The notes beneath the pieces are model-generated. The model had not been told where the DNA came from. It searched no databases and saw nothing but the letters and a program-made list of their open reading frames with translations. The translations under genes and the position numbers were made by a program. A stretch of 64,000 nucleotides of DNA from Euborellia annulipes. Lineage: Eukaryota; Arthropoda; Insecta; Dermaptera; Anisolabididae. Position 1 is the first letter of the stretch. Each line of letters opens with the position of its first letter. The stretch covers positions 62,001-126,000 of the forward strand of contig JAKCPI010001877.1 of the NCBI GenBank assembly GCA_023213315.1, given 5' to 3'. Below are positions 21,459 through 32,602 of this stretch, one piece after another.

Positions 21459-21972
21459 GGTGTGTGGGTGTGTGGGTGTGTCTGTGTTCAATTTTAAGCA
21501 TGAAGGAATTGAGCTAGGAGGTTGAAATTCTATATTTAAGTTAAACCCCCCGGGACCGGAAAAATAAGCTTTTAATCAAAATCGGCCAAAGAGTACTAGT
21601 ACTTTACTGATGTACTTTTTCAGTTTTTTTCGATTTTCTCAAAATTTGCTCCAACGATTTTTTTTAAAATTCAAAAATCAATTATTTTTTAGATTCTCTA
21701 TAAAATGTATATTCTCATTTTGTGATTGAAATCTTCTGAAGACCACTTTACTCTTGTACTCCATAGAAAAGATAGGAGAAATGGTTGCCATGGTATCAAA
21801 ATATAAAAATATTTTCCCATACTTATAAATTTTACATCTTGAATTCAATTGTACCCTACTGTCGGAAACTAAATACATGTCGACACAAAAATCTGGTGTG
21901 ACAAGCACAGTACACAACTTTCGATTACCGAAGGTAAGAGAAAGTTGTGTGCTGTGCGCCAGTCACACCAGA
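21280..21972 (-). mobile_element. Family H element, complete copy
   Basis: Both terminal hairpins are present. The microsatellite is expanded into a (TG)n/(GTGGG)n tract at 21426-21485, which makes this copy long (693 bp). The 5' hairpin (21892-21972 on the minus strand) is intact with perfect outer arms. Confidence 0.75.
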
Positions 21973-21974
21973 TT

Positions 21975-22420
21975 TTTTAAATATAAAATATGTAATGTTG
22001 ATCCTTCTCTATCATCATCAGGACAATTAATTTTCTATGGGAAAAATACCGGAAATTACATGGAAATGGTGTATGACGTCATACGTGTGTGAGTGTGCAC
22101 TGGTGGACATTTATTTCCATTTGCGTGTGGAGAGAGGATTTTAGGTTTATAAAATGAGAAAGAGAGAGAGAAAATTTGATCAGTGATATGGATTTAGGAG
22201 TTTAAATTCACAGCTATTAATATCGCTCTCTCTCTCTCTCTCCCTGGAGAGATGGCTCTCTCTGGCTTTAAATCGAAACGTTTTATCGTTATTTAGGACT
22301 TTAATATATAGCAGTCAGAAGTCTTAGGGACAGAAAGGAAAAAATAAAAAATTTCAGGGAGAAATTTGGGAGAGGAGAAACAAAAAATTATATCCGATGA
22401 CAGATGCCATTTTATTTTTT
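21975..22420. other. AT-rich DNA with GA/CT tracts
   Basis: (GA)n at 22157-22169 and (CT)n at 22226-22240 are inverted to each other. Nothing else is recognised. Confidence 0.45.
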
Positions 22421-23005
22421 ACTTTCTCTTACCTCTACATATGTTAATATATATAGAGAGAAAGTATTGGATTCATGTCAAAAATTCGATGTCGAGATTT
22501 TGATAGATATACTCATTTTGAGGTCCCCTGAATCCAAAAAAAGTGGTTTTCGCAACATGGTCTGTCTGTCTGTGTGTCTGAACAAAATTTCTCAAAAACG
22601 AAAAGAGCTAGGAGGTTGAAATTTTATATTCAAGTTAGGGATCCTTCCTGGGACGTGACATGAAGCTTTTGAACAAAATTAGCCAAAGAGTACTAGTACT
22701 TTACTGATGTAGTTTTTCAGTTTTTTTCGATTTTCTCAAAATTCGCACCAACGATTTTGATTAAAATTTAAAAATCAATTATTTTTTAGATGCTCTTTAA
22801 AAGGTATATTCTCATTTTGCCATTGAAATCTTCTGAAGACCACTTTACTCTTGGGATTCAGAGGAAAGATAGGAGAAATGGCTGCCATGGTAACAAAATA
22901 TAAATATTTTCCCATACTTATAAATTTTACATCTTGAAATTCGAATGTACCGTACTGTCGGAAACTAAATAAATGTCGACACAAAAAATCTGGTGTGACA
23001 AGCAC
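22421..23005 (-). mobile_element. Family H element, 5' hairpin truncated
   Basis: Begins with ACTTTCTCTTACC and runs through the whole body to TCTGGTGTGACAAGCAC, so only one side of the 5' hairpin remains. The microsatellite is short (GTCTGTCTGTCTG). Confidence 0.75.
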
Positions 23006-23009
23006 TTTT

Positions 23010-23500
23010 ATAATTTACAATAATTTTATTGAAAATACAATAATATTACGGCCCAGATACAATAATTATTTTTCACAGGTCTGCCAACACTGATTCCGAT
23101 AAAAAATCTTCTAAAAAATTATTTTTTTATTTGCTCGACCATCTACCACAGAAATCTGAGTAAACCTACTCTTTTTCTTTCAAATACTATACGCTCTAGC
23201 TGTTTCTACAAATATTATCTTCTAAGTTTCTAAATTTGATTCCATATAGAGACATACATCAGAATTATTACTGCTTTTGTTCCAGAAGAAGCTGAGAAAA
23301 TTGATATTTTTATTGGCGAGTATTTTTACTGCCTACTGGGAGTTGATTCACTCCTTAATTAACTCCTTAAACTTGTAGAGTGTAGAGATTTTTTTTCAAT
23401 AACTCTTAGCCTGTGGATAGTTTAGAGCAGCGTTTTTCAACATGTGGTAAATGAGTTGCTGATTGGTGGTACACGAAAAATAATCACTAATCACGGACAT
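23010..23500. other. AT-rich DNA with a possible hAT terminus
   Basis: CAGCGTTTTTCAACATGTGG at 23429-23448 looks like a hAT-type left terminus, but I found no right end. The rest is unrecognised. Confidence 0.3.
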
Positions 23501-23503
23501 AAA

Positions 23504-23801
23504 AAAAATAAAATAAAAAAAAGATTTTTAAAAAATGCTTTTATTTAAATTGAACTAAAAAGAGAGAAATAAGAGAGAAATAATTTAATTGTTCTTGTTA
23601 AAATTTTTTAATATTTGACTTAAAATAAAAGCGTGGGGCGCTTCGAAGTGATTCCGAGGCTCGCGCCCCACGCTTTTATTTTAAGTCATAAATATTAAAA
23701 AATTTTAACAAGAACAATTAAATTATTTCTCTCTTATTTCTCTCTTTTTAGTTCAATTTAAATAAAAGCATTTTTTTAAAAATCTTTTTTTTATTTTATT
23801 T
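23504..23801. repeat. Fold-back of 138-bp arms beside a satellite
   Basis: Near-perfect inverted arms (23504-23641 and 23663-23801) with a 21-bp spacer. The arms are AT-rich outside and end inside with GCGTGGGGCGC / GCGCCCCACGC. The outer arm sequence TTAAATAAAAGCATTT recurs at 25292, just past the satellite array, so fold-back and array may be one element. No hammerhead-like core seen. Confidence 0.7.
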
Positions 23802-23846
23802 TTATTTTAAGCTTTTTAGTCTTTTAGTCTTATCAAAAATCATCAA

Positions 23847-25277
23847 TATGATAAAGTACCACATTAGTTTGGCCTGTATTGATTTGGTTCAATTGAAAAA
23901 TTATTCATTATCATAAAAAAATGACTCGTAAATATCAAAATTCAAAACTATAGTTAATAGGGCCTTATTTGCGTGAGGCTTCAAATAAAGTACCACATTA
24001 GTTTGGTCTATTTTGATCAAAACCACCATATAGTGGCGTCATCAAAAATGACTCTTAAGTATTACATTTCACACCTTTAGCCCATCGGGAAGTCTTTTGA
24101 AATTACATTAATTCGCGAAGGGTTTCAAATAAAGTACCACATTAGTTTGGTCTATTTTGATCAAAACCACCATATAGTGGCGTCATCAAAAATGACTCTT
24201 AAGTATTACATTTCACACCTTTAGCCCATCAGGAAGTCTTTTGAAATTACATTAATTCGCGAAGGGTTTCAAATAAAGTACCACATTAGTTTGGTCTATT
24301 TTGATCAAAACCACCATATAGTGGCGTCATCAAAAATGACTCCTTAAGTATTACATTTCACACCTCTAGCCCATCGGGAAGTCTTTGGAAATTACATTAA
24401 TTTGCGAAGGGTTTCAAATAAAGTACCACATTAGTTTGGTCTATTTTAATCAAAACCACCATATAGTGGCGTCATCAAAAATGACTCTTAAGTATTACAT
24501 TTCACACCTCTAGCCCATCGGGAAGTCTTTTGAAATTACATTAATTTGCGAAGGGTTTCAAATAAAGTACCACATTAGTTTGGTCTATTTTGATCAAAAC
24601 CACCATATAGTGGCGTCATCAAAAATGACTCTTAAGTATTACATTTCACACCTCTAGCCCATCGGGAAGTCTTTTGAAATTACATTAATTTGCGAAGGGT
24701 TTCAAATAAAGTACCACATTAGTTTGGTCTATTTTGATCAAAACCACCATATAGTGGCGTCATCAAAAATGATCCTTAAGTATTACATTTCACACCTCTA
24801 GCCCATCGGGAAGTCTTTGGAAATTACATTAATTTGCGAAGGGTTTCAAATAAAGTACCACATTAGTTTGGTCTATTTTAATCAAAACCACCATATAGTG
24901 GCGTCATCAAAAATGACTCTTAAGTATTACATTTCACACCTCTAGCCCATCGGGAAGTCTTTTGAAATTACATTAATTCGCGAAGGGTTTCAAATAAAGT
25001 ACCACATTAGTTTGGTCTATTTTGATCAAAACCACCATATAGTGGCGTCATCAAAAATGACTCTTAAGTATTACATTTCACACCTCTAGCCCATCGGGAA
25101 GTCTTTTGAAATTACATTAATTCACGAAGGGTTTCAAATAAAGTACCACATTAGTTTGGTCCATTTTGGTAAAACCAAACTCACAATTTGCGTCATCAAA
25201 AATGACTCTTAAATATCAAATTTCACACCTCTAGCTCATCGGGAAGTGTCCTTAACAAAGCCATAAAGTTGGTGACC
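23847..25277 (+). repeat. 144-bp tandem satellite, about 10 units
   Basis: Unit starts (TCAAATAAAGTACC) fall at 23981, 24125, 24269, 24414, 24558, 24702, 24846, 24990 and 25134, a period of 144 (once 145); a diverged unit begins near 23847. Middle units differ by a few bases, the first and last much more, which is the usual edge decay. Each unit holds CACCATATAGTGGCGTCATC with a short palindrome. Shared variants recur every third unit. Confidence 0.9.
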
Positions 25278-25279
25278 TT

Positions 25280-26205
25280 GAAAGAGTAAGTTAAATAAAA
25301 GCATTTAAAAATAAAAAAAAATTTATCATAAAAAATATAAAACTTTTTTCCTATATTTCATAAAAATTATTTTAATTTATAATATTTTACAGTAAAATTG
25401 TTAATATGAACAGTGGATGATCGAAAATCCGTCGTTTAGGTGTGTTTCAATGTAATTTGCCTCAATAATTCCCTTTTGACTACTATAAGATCTACGAAAG
25501 TAAAATTATTAAAATCCGCTTCTTCCTTTTCTTCAATTGTTTGGTCCGTTAAACATTCGGCAGTGATGTATCTGAATTATCCCCCCTCTAAGTGACTATT
25601 GGAGTAACTCATTAAATAGAAATTGCCTAAATGATATACAGCTTGGGCGGACGAGGGGGTGAAGGGAGGGGTGGAGGGAGTATTTCTTGTTTCATTTTGT
25701 ATTCCTTGGAATTATTTAATGTGTCAGGTTTCTCTACTTTTAAAATATTTGCGCCAGCCACACCGTTTTATTAATAATTCATGTCACAGTTTGTTTTTGC
25801 AAATAAATTTCCAGTTTTACGACCAACTTACAACAACAAGAAGAAAGACTAAAAAGGGAATGAATGAAAGGGAGGGGGGGGGGTAGAGGGTGTCGACGTC
25901 GTTTTAGTTTTAATTACAAGACAGACGAGACGAAAGAGAAAAAAAAAAAGAAAATGGAGAAATTTAAAAGTGACATTTTATTATTTCTTAAGATTTATCG
26001 ATAAATTAGTGTATAATTATAAATTTAAGTGTTATGGGATAATTAAGAAATTTAATTAATATTCATCCTTATTTGTGTTTGTGTTTATTGCGCTATTCAT
26101 TTAAAGTAAGGGGAAGATGAAAATGGACGCGAAAAGAAATATTTTGTAATTTCCTTTTAAATTCGTTAAAATTATCGCTAAAAAAAATTTTGTTTTCCAA
26201 GAAAA
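25280..26205. other. AT-rich DNA with G-rich patch
   Basis: 25645-25685 and 25870-25890 are G-rich. No gene or matched repeat, apart from the satellite-border motif at 25292. Confidence 0.45.
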
Positions 26206-26210
26206 AAAAA

Positions 26211-26520
26211 TCAAAATTATTAATCCACGGTTATTGGATCCATAAAATGACGCTTTATCTTATCTACATCATCTAATTTTCAATTTTGTTTTTATAAACG
26301 TTAAGTTAGTAAGCGCAGGGTTGTCCAATCGGCTTGCTTATTATCCGGCCTTTTTTCTATTCTTCAGTAATCAAATTGTTGCATAAACAATTTATAGCTG
26401 AGTTGTTATATTAATAAGAGGGTAAAAATGAGAAATGCAGCTAAGGTTATTTCTTTATTTGGTTAATTCACACAGCTGACACGGAACCGAAACGTCAGCT
26501 GTGTGAATTAACCAAATAAA
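26211..26520 (+). repeat. Direct duplication, left copy
   Basis: 310 bp, nearly identical to 26810-27118. It contains the left part of a fold-back (TTAATTCACACAGCTGAC / GTCAGCTGTGTGAATTAA) but is cut at ACCAAATAAA, where a SINE begins. An A-run precedes both copies. Confidence 0.85.
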
Positions 26521-26809
26521 GGCCCACGGGGCGTGGTGTAGAGGTTAGCGTGCTAACCTCATATACCAAACGTCGCGGGTTCGGACCCCAGGCAGTCCGA
26601 TGATTTTATTTAAGCATCTGGTATCCAGATGGCTTAAATAAAAATGCCTGGACCCTAATATATATAAATTCATAAATAACGGTTATCGTAAATGTCTTAT
26701 ATGGCCTGAGCTGCCGAAAAGACAGTGTGAATGTGTGTGTGAGTGTGAGTGTGAATGAGAAAAAAGTGTGAATGTTTAAAAAAAAAAAAACAAAAAAAAA
26801 AAAAAAAAA
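26521..26809 (+). mobile_element. tRNA-derived SINE
   Basis: The head has an RNA polymerase III type A box (TGGTGTAGAGGTTAGC) and B box (GGGTTCGGACCCC), spaced as in a tRNA. The body (GGCCTGAGCTGCCGAAAAGAC) and a GTGTGAATG-rich tail with poly-A follow. Similar tails occur at 43663-43735 (minus) and 13395. It lies exactly between the two duplicated copies, so no simple TSD is visible. It would need LINE enzymes to move. Confidence 0.75.
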
Positions 26810-27118
26810 TCAAAATTATTAATCAACGGTTATTGGATCCATAAAATGACGCTTTATCTTATCTACATCATCTAATTTTCAATTTTGTTTTTATAAACGT
26901 TAAGTTAGTAAGCGCAGGGTTGTCCAATCGGCTTGCTTATTATCCGGCCTTTTTCTATTCTTCAGTAATCAAATTGTTGCATAAACAATTTATAGCTGAG
27001 TTGTTATATTAATAAGAGTGTAAAAATGAGAAATGCAGCTAAGGTTATTTCTTTATTTGGTTAATTCACACAGCTGACACGGAACCGAAACGTCAGCTGT
27101 GTGAATTAACCAAATAAA
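26810..27118 (+). repeat. Direct duplication, right copy
   Basis: Right copy of the unit at 26211-26520. Here the fold-back continues uninterrupted to 27161, so this copy represents the state before SINE insertion. Confidence 0.85.
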
Positions 27119-27161
27119 GAAATAACCTTAGCTGCATTTCTCATTTTTACCCTCTTATTAA
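26976..27161. mobile_element. Penelope-like mini fold-back with 12-bp TSD
   Basis: Flanked by AGTAATCAAATT at 26964-26975 and 27162-27173. An unpaired extension of about 34 nt (26976-27009) is followed by inverted arms from TAATAAGAG to CTCTTATTA. The centre is CAGCTGAC-ACGGAACC-GAAAC-GTCAGCTG: box 2 plus GTC are present but box 1 is collapsed, and the arms meet at the GTC that would be the cleavage site. The core is repeated in the duplicate at 26471-26500. Confidence 0.7.
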
Positions 27162-27174
27162 AGTAATCAAATTA

Positions 27175-29590
27175 TGATCATAATAATCCCTTGACACTTT
27201 TTACAATGAATCGCATTTGTGCTTAACACTTGTTATAAATGATTGAAAATTAACAAAATCTGTCATGAAGTTAAATGAAATATCGAATTCTGAATACTGC
27301 TAGGATTTTATCAATCAAAAATTAACACCCTATTCACTCAAAGGGGTCACGGAATTAATGACAATTAATTGGGGGTAAAACGAGGCCCCCACAAGAGACG
27401 GAGAATTTTTGTTATGATTGTTGTGAGAGCGGCTTTACTACTTATTTAAATAAATAAATATATTGAGCTCTCTGAATGGAATATTCGCACATTTCATAAT
27501 AATCTATCAATTTTAGTTTTATTAAAACGCCAGCTGTTCCGCTTCACAGGCGGCTTCCATTTCAAAAGATCTTGTAGTTTTAATTGTATTTACCCGTCGG
27601 CTTTATCTCGCTACATAATCTTAATACAACAATTCCTATTACCAAGGGTTTATAATATTATTAAAACGCATGAATGAGGAGCCACCATGTTCTAAATACT
27701 GTAAATAAATTATAGAATACCTCATAACAATAAATAACAAGCTCGCCTTTGGTGGATTACCCATTCAGTGGTTATAGTTATTTTTCAAACATTTGAATTT
27801 ACTAGTAAATCTTGTCTATAGTTTAAATGGTAGCTCGCTTATTATTATTTTTTTTATTACCCAAGGATTGAGAAACTCCCCGAGAGATAAAGAGATAGTC
27901 TATTCTATTTTATAGATAGTTGTGTTGAATGCTCTTTAGTGCAAACTCTCTCAGAAAAAGAGAAAAATGATTCTTTATATCAAATACATTCAAGTTAGGA
28001 TTATCGAACTTGACATCTCTTCTCTGCTTTAAAAAAAAATAAAGAAGAAAAAGAGAGAAGAAAATTGGAGGATGTAAAAAAACGAAGAAGAAATAAAAAC
28101 AATTAAAAGTGTGTCGTGTAGTGTCTCTGACAATTAATCTTCAGAGTTTTTCTTATTTAAATGAGCTCCACGCCATTTGGAGTAGAGTTTTTGGAGAAGG
28201 AACAAGTGGAATGCATTCTGAGTTTTTCAATTGAAGAAAAATTTTCAAATCCTTTTTGTATTTTTCCCATCTTAGAGGGTAGTTCACTAGTATTTTTTTT
28301 TCCTTTTTTGTTTCATCGCACTATATTCTAGTAGACTTATAATCAATCGTAAGCTTAATCCAAAGGGGATTGTGATCGATTTCTTTTTTTAACAGTTTTT
28401 CAAATTAAAATAAATGTAAAGCGATTAGAATGGATAAGCAACCAAATTTGTTCGACGTTTAGAGCGCTTCTTCTGCTTAAGCTAAAACTAATATCAAATA
28501 ATATTGAGCAGTGAGTTTGATTTTGATTTTTCCTCATAAAGACAAAAATTGCGTATTATCACCAGGAATGGTGAGAACCATCCTTTTGAATTTAAATCCG
28601 AAAATCCGATCCAGGTTTTTCAGATCTCAATTGAAATTCTTTTTTTTTTTTTTTGAGGGATCTTGGATCTGGATCGAAATCATTTTTGCCCTAGATCTAT
28701 GATCGGTTCGCTTATCCAGTTTAGCAGATCGAACTTTTTAAAGAACTTTGCACATCTCTCATTTTCACATATTGAATAGAAATATGTGACCATTTGTAAA
28801 AATCGTTAGCTCTTGTGGCCTCCTATTCCTAGGATCAGATTGTTTGGTCTTGCCTAACAAGAATCCTTACCGTTCGCTAAGCCCGCTTGGCATATTAGTT
28901 TTTCACAAACTGTTTCCTCATTTTTTGATTAATACACAATTCGATAATTTAAAAAATGACAATCAAATATCCAATATACGGGTGATAAGGTGAAGAGCAA
29001 TTATTTAATCCCCCAGGCTCTGAGGATAGAAAAACGAAGAAATAAAGGTGGGCATTTGTATTCAACCTCTAAGCGATTCGATTCTTTTCCATATGGATAA
29101 GGCGAGTGCCGTCAACGTCGAGCTGTTTCCGGGTCGCGATAAGTACGTCGTTGACGACATACACATATTCCATTTTCTCTCTCTGTGTGTGGCGCTAATG
29201 TACCCGAGTGATGAAAAAAAAAAAGAAACCGAGTCAGTCATTCGATCCTATTAAAAATTCTCTTAGCGTAGAAGAAAGTAACAATAAATAAAGGCTTGGT
29301 AATGAATGAAACCATCCAAGGGAATTTTTATTTCGATGAGTTAAATTGCCTATTATGTGGTTGGGAAAAAAGAGCTTCGTGGTTTGTTTGTAACCTGACG
29401 TTAAAATTAAAAAAAAAAAATAAAATAAACTAGAGGAAAAGTTGATTAATTCCTTGAAATAAAAAGATTTGGTCCACGGGAATTGTGAAAATGTTGGTTC
29501 TTAATAAATATTCATGGGTCATTTTTTAAGAATCGTTACACACCAAATTTTGATTATTTTTGTAGACTCTCTTATAAATTTGTAGTTTCA
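27175..29590. other. AT-rich DNA; one complex patch
   Basis: 29041-29260 is more complex than its surroundings and holds a 68-codon plus-strand frame (29048-29254) without a known domain. It contains CG-rich words unusual for the window. Elsewhere I see only A/T runs. A repeat-like piece at 27685-27715 resembles 59905-59930. Confidence 0.35.
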
Positions 29591-29622
29591 TAACTTTTAA
29601 ACGAGATGAGATATCCATTTAA

Positions 29623-29829
29623 ATTCTTGAAATGGATAGCTGATGATATTAAAACAGCTTGGACGGGAGCTTTTCGAGAGCTAGTCGCACTCATCTTCTG
29701 GGAACGCAAATGATCAATCTGTATGCCCTGAAGATGAGTGCGACTAGCTCTCAAAACGTCGGCAACAAAATTTTTTATTATATCTAGCTGCGGTTCCTGG
29801 GAAGGCTTCAGTCCGAGCTTCTATTTTAA
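29623..29829. mobile_element. Probable Penelope-like mini fold-back
   Basis: A perfect 23-bp inverted pair (GAGAGCTAGTCGCAC.. near 29673 and its complement near 29730) sits within longer diverged arms. CCATTTAA at 29615-29622 and 29830-29837 is a possible degenerate TSD. Only the inner arms are strongly conserved. Confidence 0.55.
29724..29764 (+). ncRNA. Hammerhead-like motif with canonical box 1
   Basis: TGCC (29724-29727) and GGCA (29761-29764) form a 4-bp stem I directly against CTGAAGA (29728-29734) and GTC (29758-29760). Stem II GAG/CTC is short with a large loop. Box 2 reads AAAAC instead of GAAAC, so activity is doubtful. Downstream (GGCAACAAAATTTTTTATTA) resembles the sequence after the core at 3451. 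Confidence 0.45.
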
Positions 29830-29894
29830 CCATTTAACATTTTCACCGAAATATTTGGATTATCGATCTTTGTTAATACCATTGGAAAGTATTA

Positions 29895-29946
29895 AAGAGA
29901 AGTAAGTTTAGGGATGTCTCCGCCAAAGCCGGACGACGCGGCTAGT
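29895..29946 (+). mobile_element. Helitron-like 3' terminus
   Basis: CCGC (29920-29923) and GCGG (29938-29941) form a hairpin directly followed by CTAG (29942-29945). Hairpin plus CTRR is the Helitron 3' signature. The 5' end is not identified. Confidence 0.4.
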
Positions 29947-30221
29947 ATTTATAAAATACAAAAATGTATTTAATATAAATAAATGGCTATAAATTAATTT
30001 TGTATAATTTCTTTATAAACTTTGGTTTAATTAGTTTTTGAAAACTTTTCTTTAAACAAAATGCAAAGAAAATATTTACGAAAGAGAGAGAATTCATTAA
30101 AATTTATTAAACTTGCCGTTCTACTTGTTCAAATATTTCGCATTGATTTCTTTTAAAAATATTTCAAAGTCAATTCGGCATTTTTAGCTATGGGTATAGA
30201 CTTAAACGATACTTAATTACA

Positions 30222-30565
30222 GAGGCTTAGCGAGGGGGGAGGCAAGGGGAGGTGTCATCATGCCCCGGGCGCTAATCTCAAAGGGGCGCCAAATGGTCCG
30301 CAAAAGAAAAAAAATAATTTTAATGTCTGGGAAAATTTGGTTCCGCAAAAAAATAAAATTTTTCCGCAGGAAGGGGAAAAAATTCCGCAAAATTTAGCCT
30401 CTCTAAAAAAAAGGTAAAATGATTTGAAAAATTTTTGAGTTTGGGCCCTCCCCCAAAAAAAATTCTATATACGCCCATGTATAATATTATATGGTTTTCG
30501 AATGGGAGGGGGGGGAGGGGCGCTAAAAAGGTGCCCCGGGCGAGAGTTAAGCTCGCTACTCTATT
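30222..30565. mobile_element. Possible hAT-like non-autonomous element
   Basis: Begins CAGAGGCTTAGCGAGGGG and includes CCCCGGGCGCTAA and GGGGCGCCAAA. The right part has GGTGCCCCGGGCG and GTTAAGCTCGCTACTC, a weak inverse of the start. No clear target duplication. The frames on both strands here are artefacts of the G/C/A runs. Confidence 0.35.
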
Positions 30566-30584
30566 TTTTTTTTTTTTTTTTTTT

Positions 30585-31048
30585 TTTTTTTGTATCAAAG
30601 CCAATCAATACATAATTTGGGAATATTGTCTGTACAAAAAAAGAATGCAAAGACTATATTTTAGTAATGAAATATTTTAATCTTAACCCTCTTTACATAC
30701 TGTACGATTATTAAAGATTCTCCCATCTCCTCTTTAAAACACACACACCTTAGCTTAATTTTAATTAAAATTCAATATTAAATTTTCTTTTCTTTTTTTT
30801 TTGCAATAAAATTAACAACTTTAATAGAGTTCGTTCTTCTTCTTCTTTCATCTCAAAAAACACAAAAATTAATTATCTGATTACAATCTCTCTCTCGTAA
30901 ATTAATTTTCAACTAGGCCAGTGACCCTTAAGAATATTTGGACACCTTTCTGTATTAACGAACACAATTCGTTATTCATTTGCATTTTTTTTTTTTTTTG
31001 TACAGACAATATTCTCGAATTATGTATTGATTGGCTTTGATACAATAA
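30585..31048. repeat. Inverted repeat pair of about 65 bp
   Basis: TGTATCAAAGCCAATCAATA with following bases (30591-30650) is inverted at 30985-31048. About 335 bp separate the arms. Each arm is preceded or followed by a T/A homopolymer, so a twin retroposon insertion or a larger hairpin is possible. Confidence 0.6.
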
Positions 31049-31284
31049 AAAAATAAAGGGTCGGACTAAGCCGAGAGTACAACTTTGCCCACCCACTATT
31101 TAAGAGAAAATATTGCCCCCCCTCCCTAATGGTACGATGTTTATCATATTATATATCATTTTACTCGGGAGGAAGTCTAGTTTCTGAATATATAAAAAAA
31201 ATTATAGGTTATGTAAGAAAAAAAGTATTGACCCCCCCCCCTCTAGAACCTCCCTAATAATCCGATGTTTACCAAAAGCTTTTC

Positions 31285-31520
31285 AGCTCTTGTCCTTTAC
31301 CCCTAGTATATATGTGCAAAATTTCAAAACAATTGAATGAATAGTTTTTGAGTTTACGTTGACGAAAAAAATTATCACAGACATACGGACACACAAGCAC
31401 ACACACACACACACACACACAGACATAATTCCAAAAAAAAACTACTTAAATGGATTCTGGGGACCTAAAAACGCATTTTGGCAGCTTCAGTTCAATTTCG
31501 ATTTTTTTACAATTACATTA
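31285..31520 (+). repeat. Second microsatellite-bearing repeat family
   Basis: TTTCAAAACAATTGAATGAA, GTTTTTGAGTTTACGTTGAC, a (CA)n tract at 31396-31420, then GGGGACCTAAAAACGC and TTTTGGCAGCTTCAG. The same order is found inverted at 43480-43625. The layout (body, microsatellite, GGGGACCT-AAAACG) parallels family H, so this may be a distant relative. Confidence 0.5.
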
Positions 31521-31689
31521 ACTTTATCTACCCAGTAAATATGAAACACTATAGAGCCCTAATATATTTTTATTTTTTTGAGATTTCTGGTGTTTGAACC
31601 CTCATATCGCCTGCTTAGAATCATAGATCATAAATTCAACCCATTGAAAATAATTTAAAGAGAGAGTTCCTTGAGTGAGTGTTATGTTG

Positions 31690-31915
31690 GACCCAGGTGA
31701 ATTGAATTTTCAAGTCTATGAAACGTTGTTAAAACGTCTTCTCTTTTGAGGGTCACAGTGGCGAAAATATATTTCCATTCTTTGCTATTGATTCTGGCCT
31801 TTTGATTTGTTGCCCGGTTATTTAAATGTAGGCCTATATGTTTATAAAACTTTCCAACGCTTTTTCTCGAGTTATTGAATTTCGGCTTTCGCCACTCAGC
31901 AGGCGATATCTCCTC
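31690..31915 (+). repeat. Interspersed repeat with inverted ends
   Basis: Shares TTGATTTGTTGCCCGG, CTTTTTCTCGAGTTATTGAA and GCCACTCAGCAGGCGATAT with 60251-60511 (inverted) and 6495-6590. The better preserved copy at 60251 shows that the ends are inverted to each other. Confidence 0.55.
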
Positions 31916-31929
31916 ACACCTGATTATAA

Positions 31930-32590
31930 CCCTGCTCTTTTATACTGTTTGTTCAAAAAATGATTAATATTATTATTTTCTTTGTTTCAGGTAAGCTCCT
32001 TTTGTTCTTCTACTCGTACTTCAAATAAAACGTAAAAAAGGTAGAAATATCTAAATATATCATAATTTTTTATTACTTCATCAATATTCATCAATCTTTT
32101 TTTACATCTTTCTTACATAGGCTACATATCGTTTTTTTTTTTTTTTTTTTTTTTAATTGACCGACTTTTCGAGAAAGTCATCTTCCAGTACAATCCGTAA
32201 AATTATGTATTTATCGTCTCATCTTGTCGCCTTGGACAAAAGTGAAGAAGCAAATCGGTCTATCATAAGATCCGCCACTTGATGGGAAATAGGGGGAAAA
32301 ACAATAACAGTCAGACGTGACGAGACGAGTTAGCAAGCTTTCTGAATGGCTAGAGTAGGCATGAACAGTTTTAGCTAATACTTCTTAAGAAGAAAGAAAA
32401 ATTCAAAAGGGATATGAGCCGAAGTGACATAAAGAAGCAAAATCAACCTTGGCTCACGATCAAAATCCAATCATAAGACCTGACTAAAAAATACTTATTT
32501 TGTTGTGACGTCTTACAATGCATGTATAGTGGCAGGGTAGGGAGGCATGCACGAAAAAGTTAGCGGCTTAAATAACTCCTCTATTTAAAG
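31930..32590. other. AT-rich DNA without recognised features
   Basis: T-run at 32132-32154. 32155-32580 is of mixed composition but non-repetitive and has no convincing frame. Confidence 0.45.
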
Positions 32591-32602
32591 AGGTATAATT
32601 AT

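Noticed and set aside
23847..25277. Possible CRISPR-like regular array
   Set aside because: Units are contiguous 144-bp near-identical repeats with no unique spacers, in a eukaryotic context: a satellite.
26521..26600. A genuine tRNA gene
   Set aside because: A and B boxes are present but acceptor pairing is poor and a SINE body with poly-A follows, so it is a SINE head.
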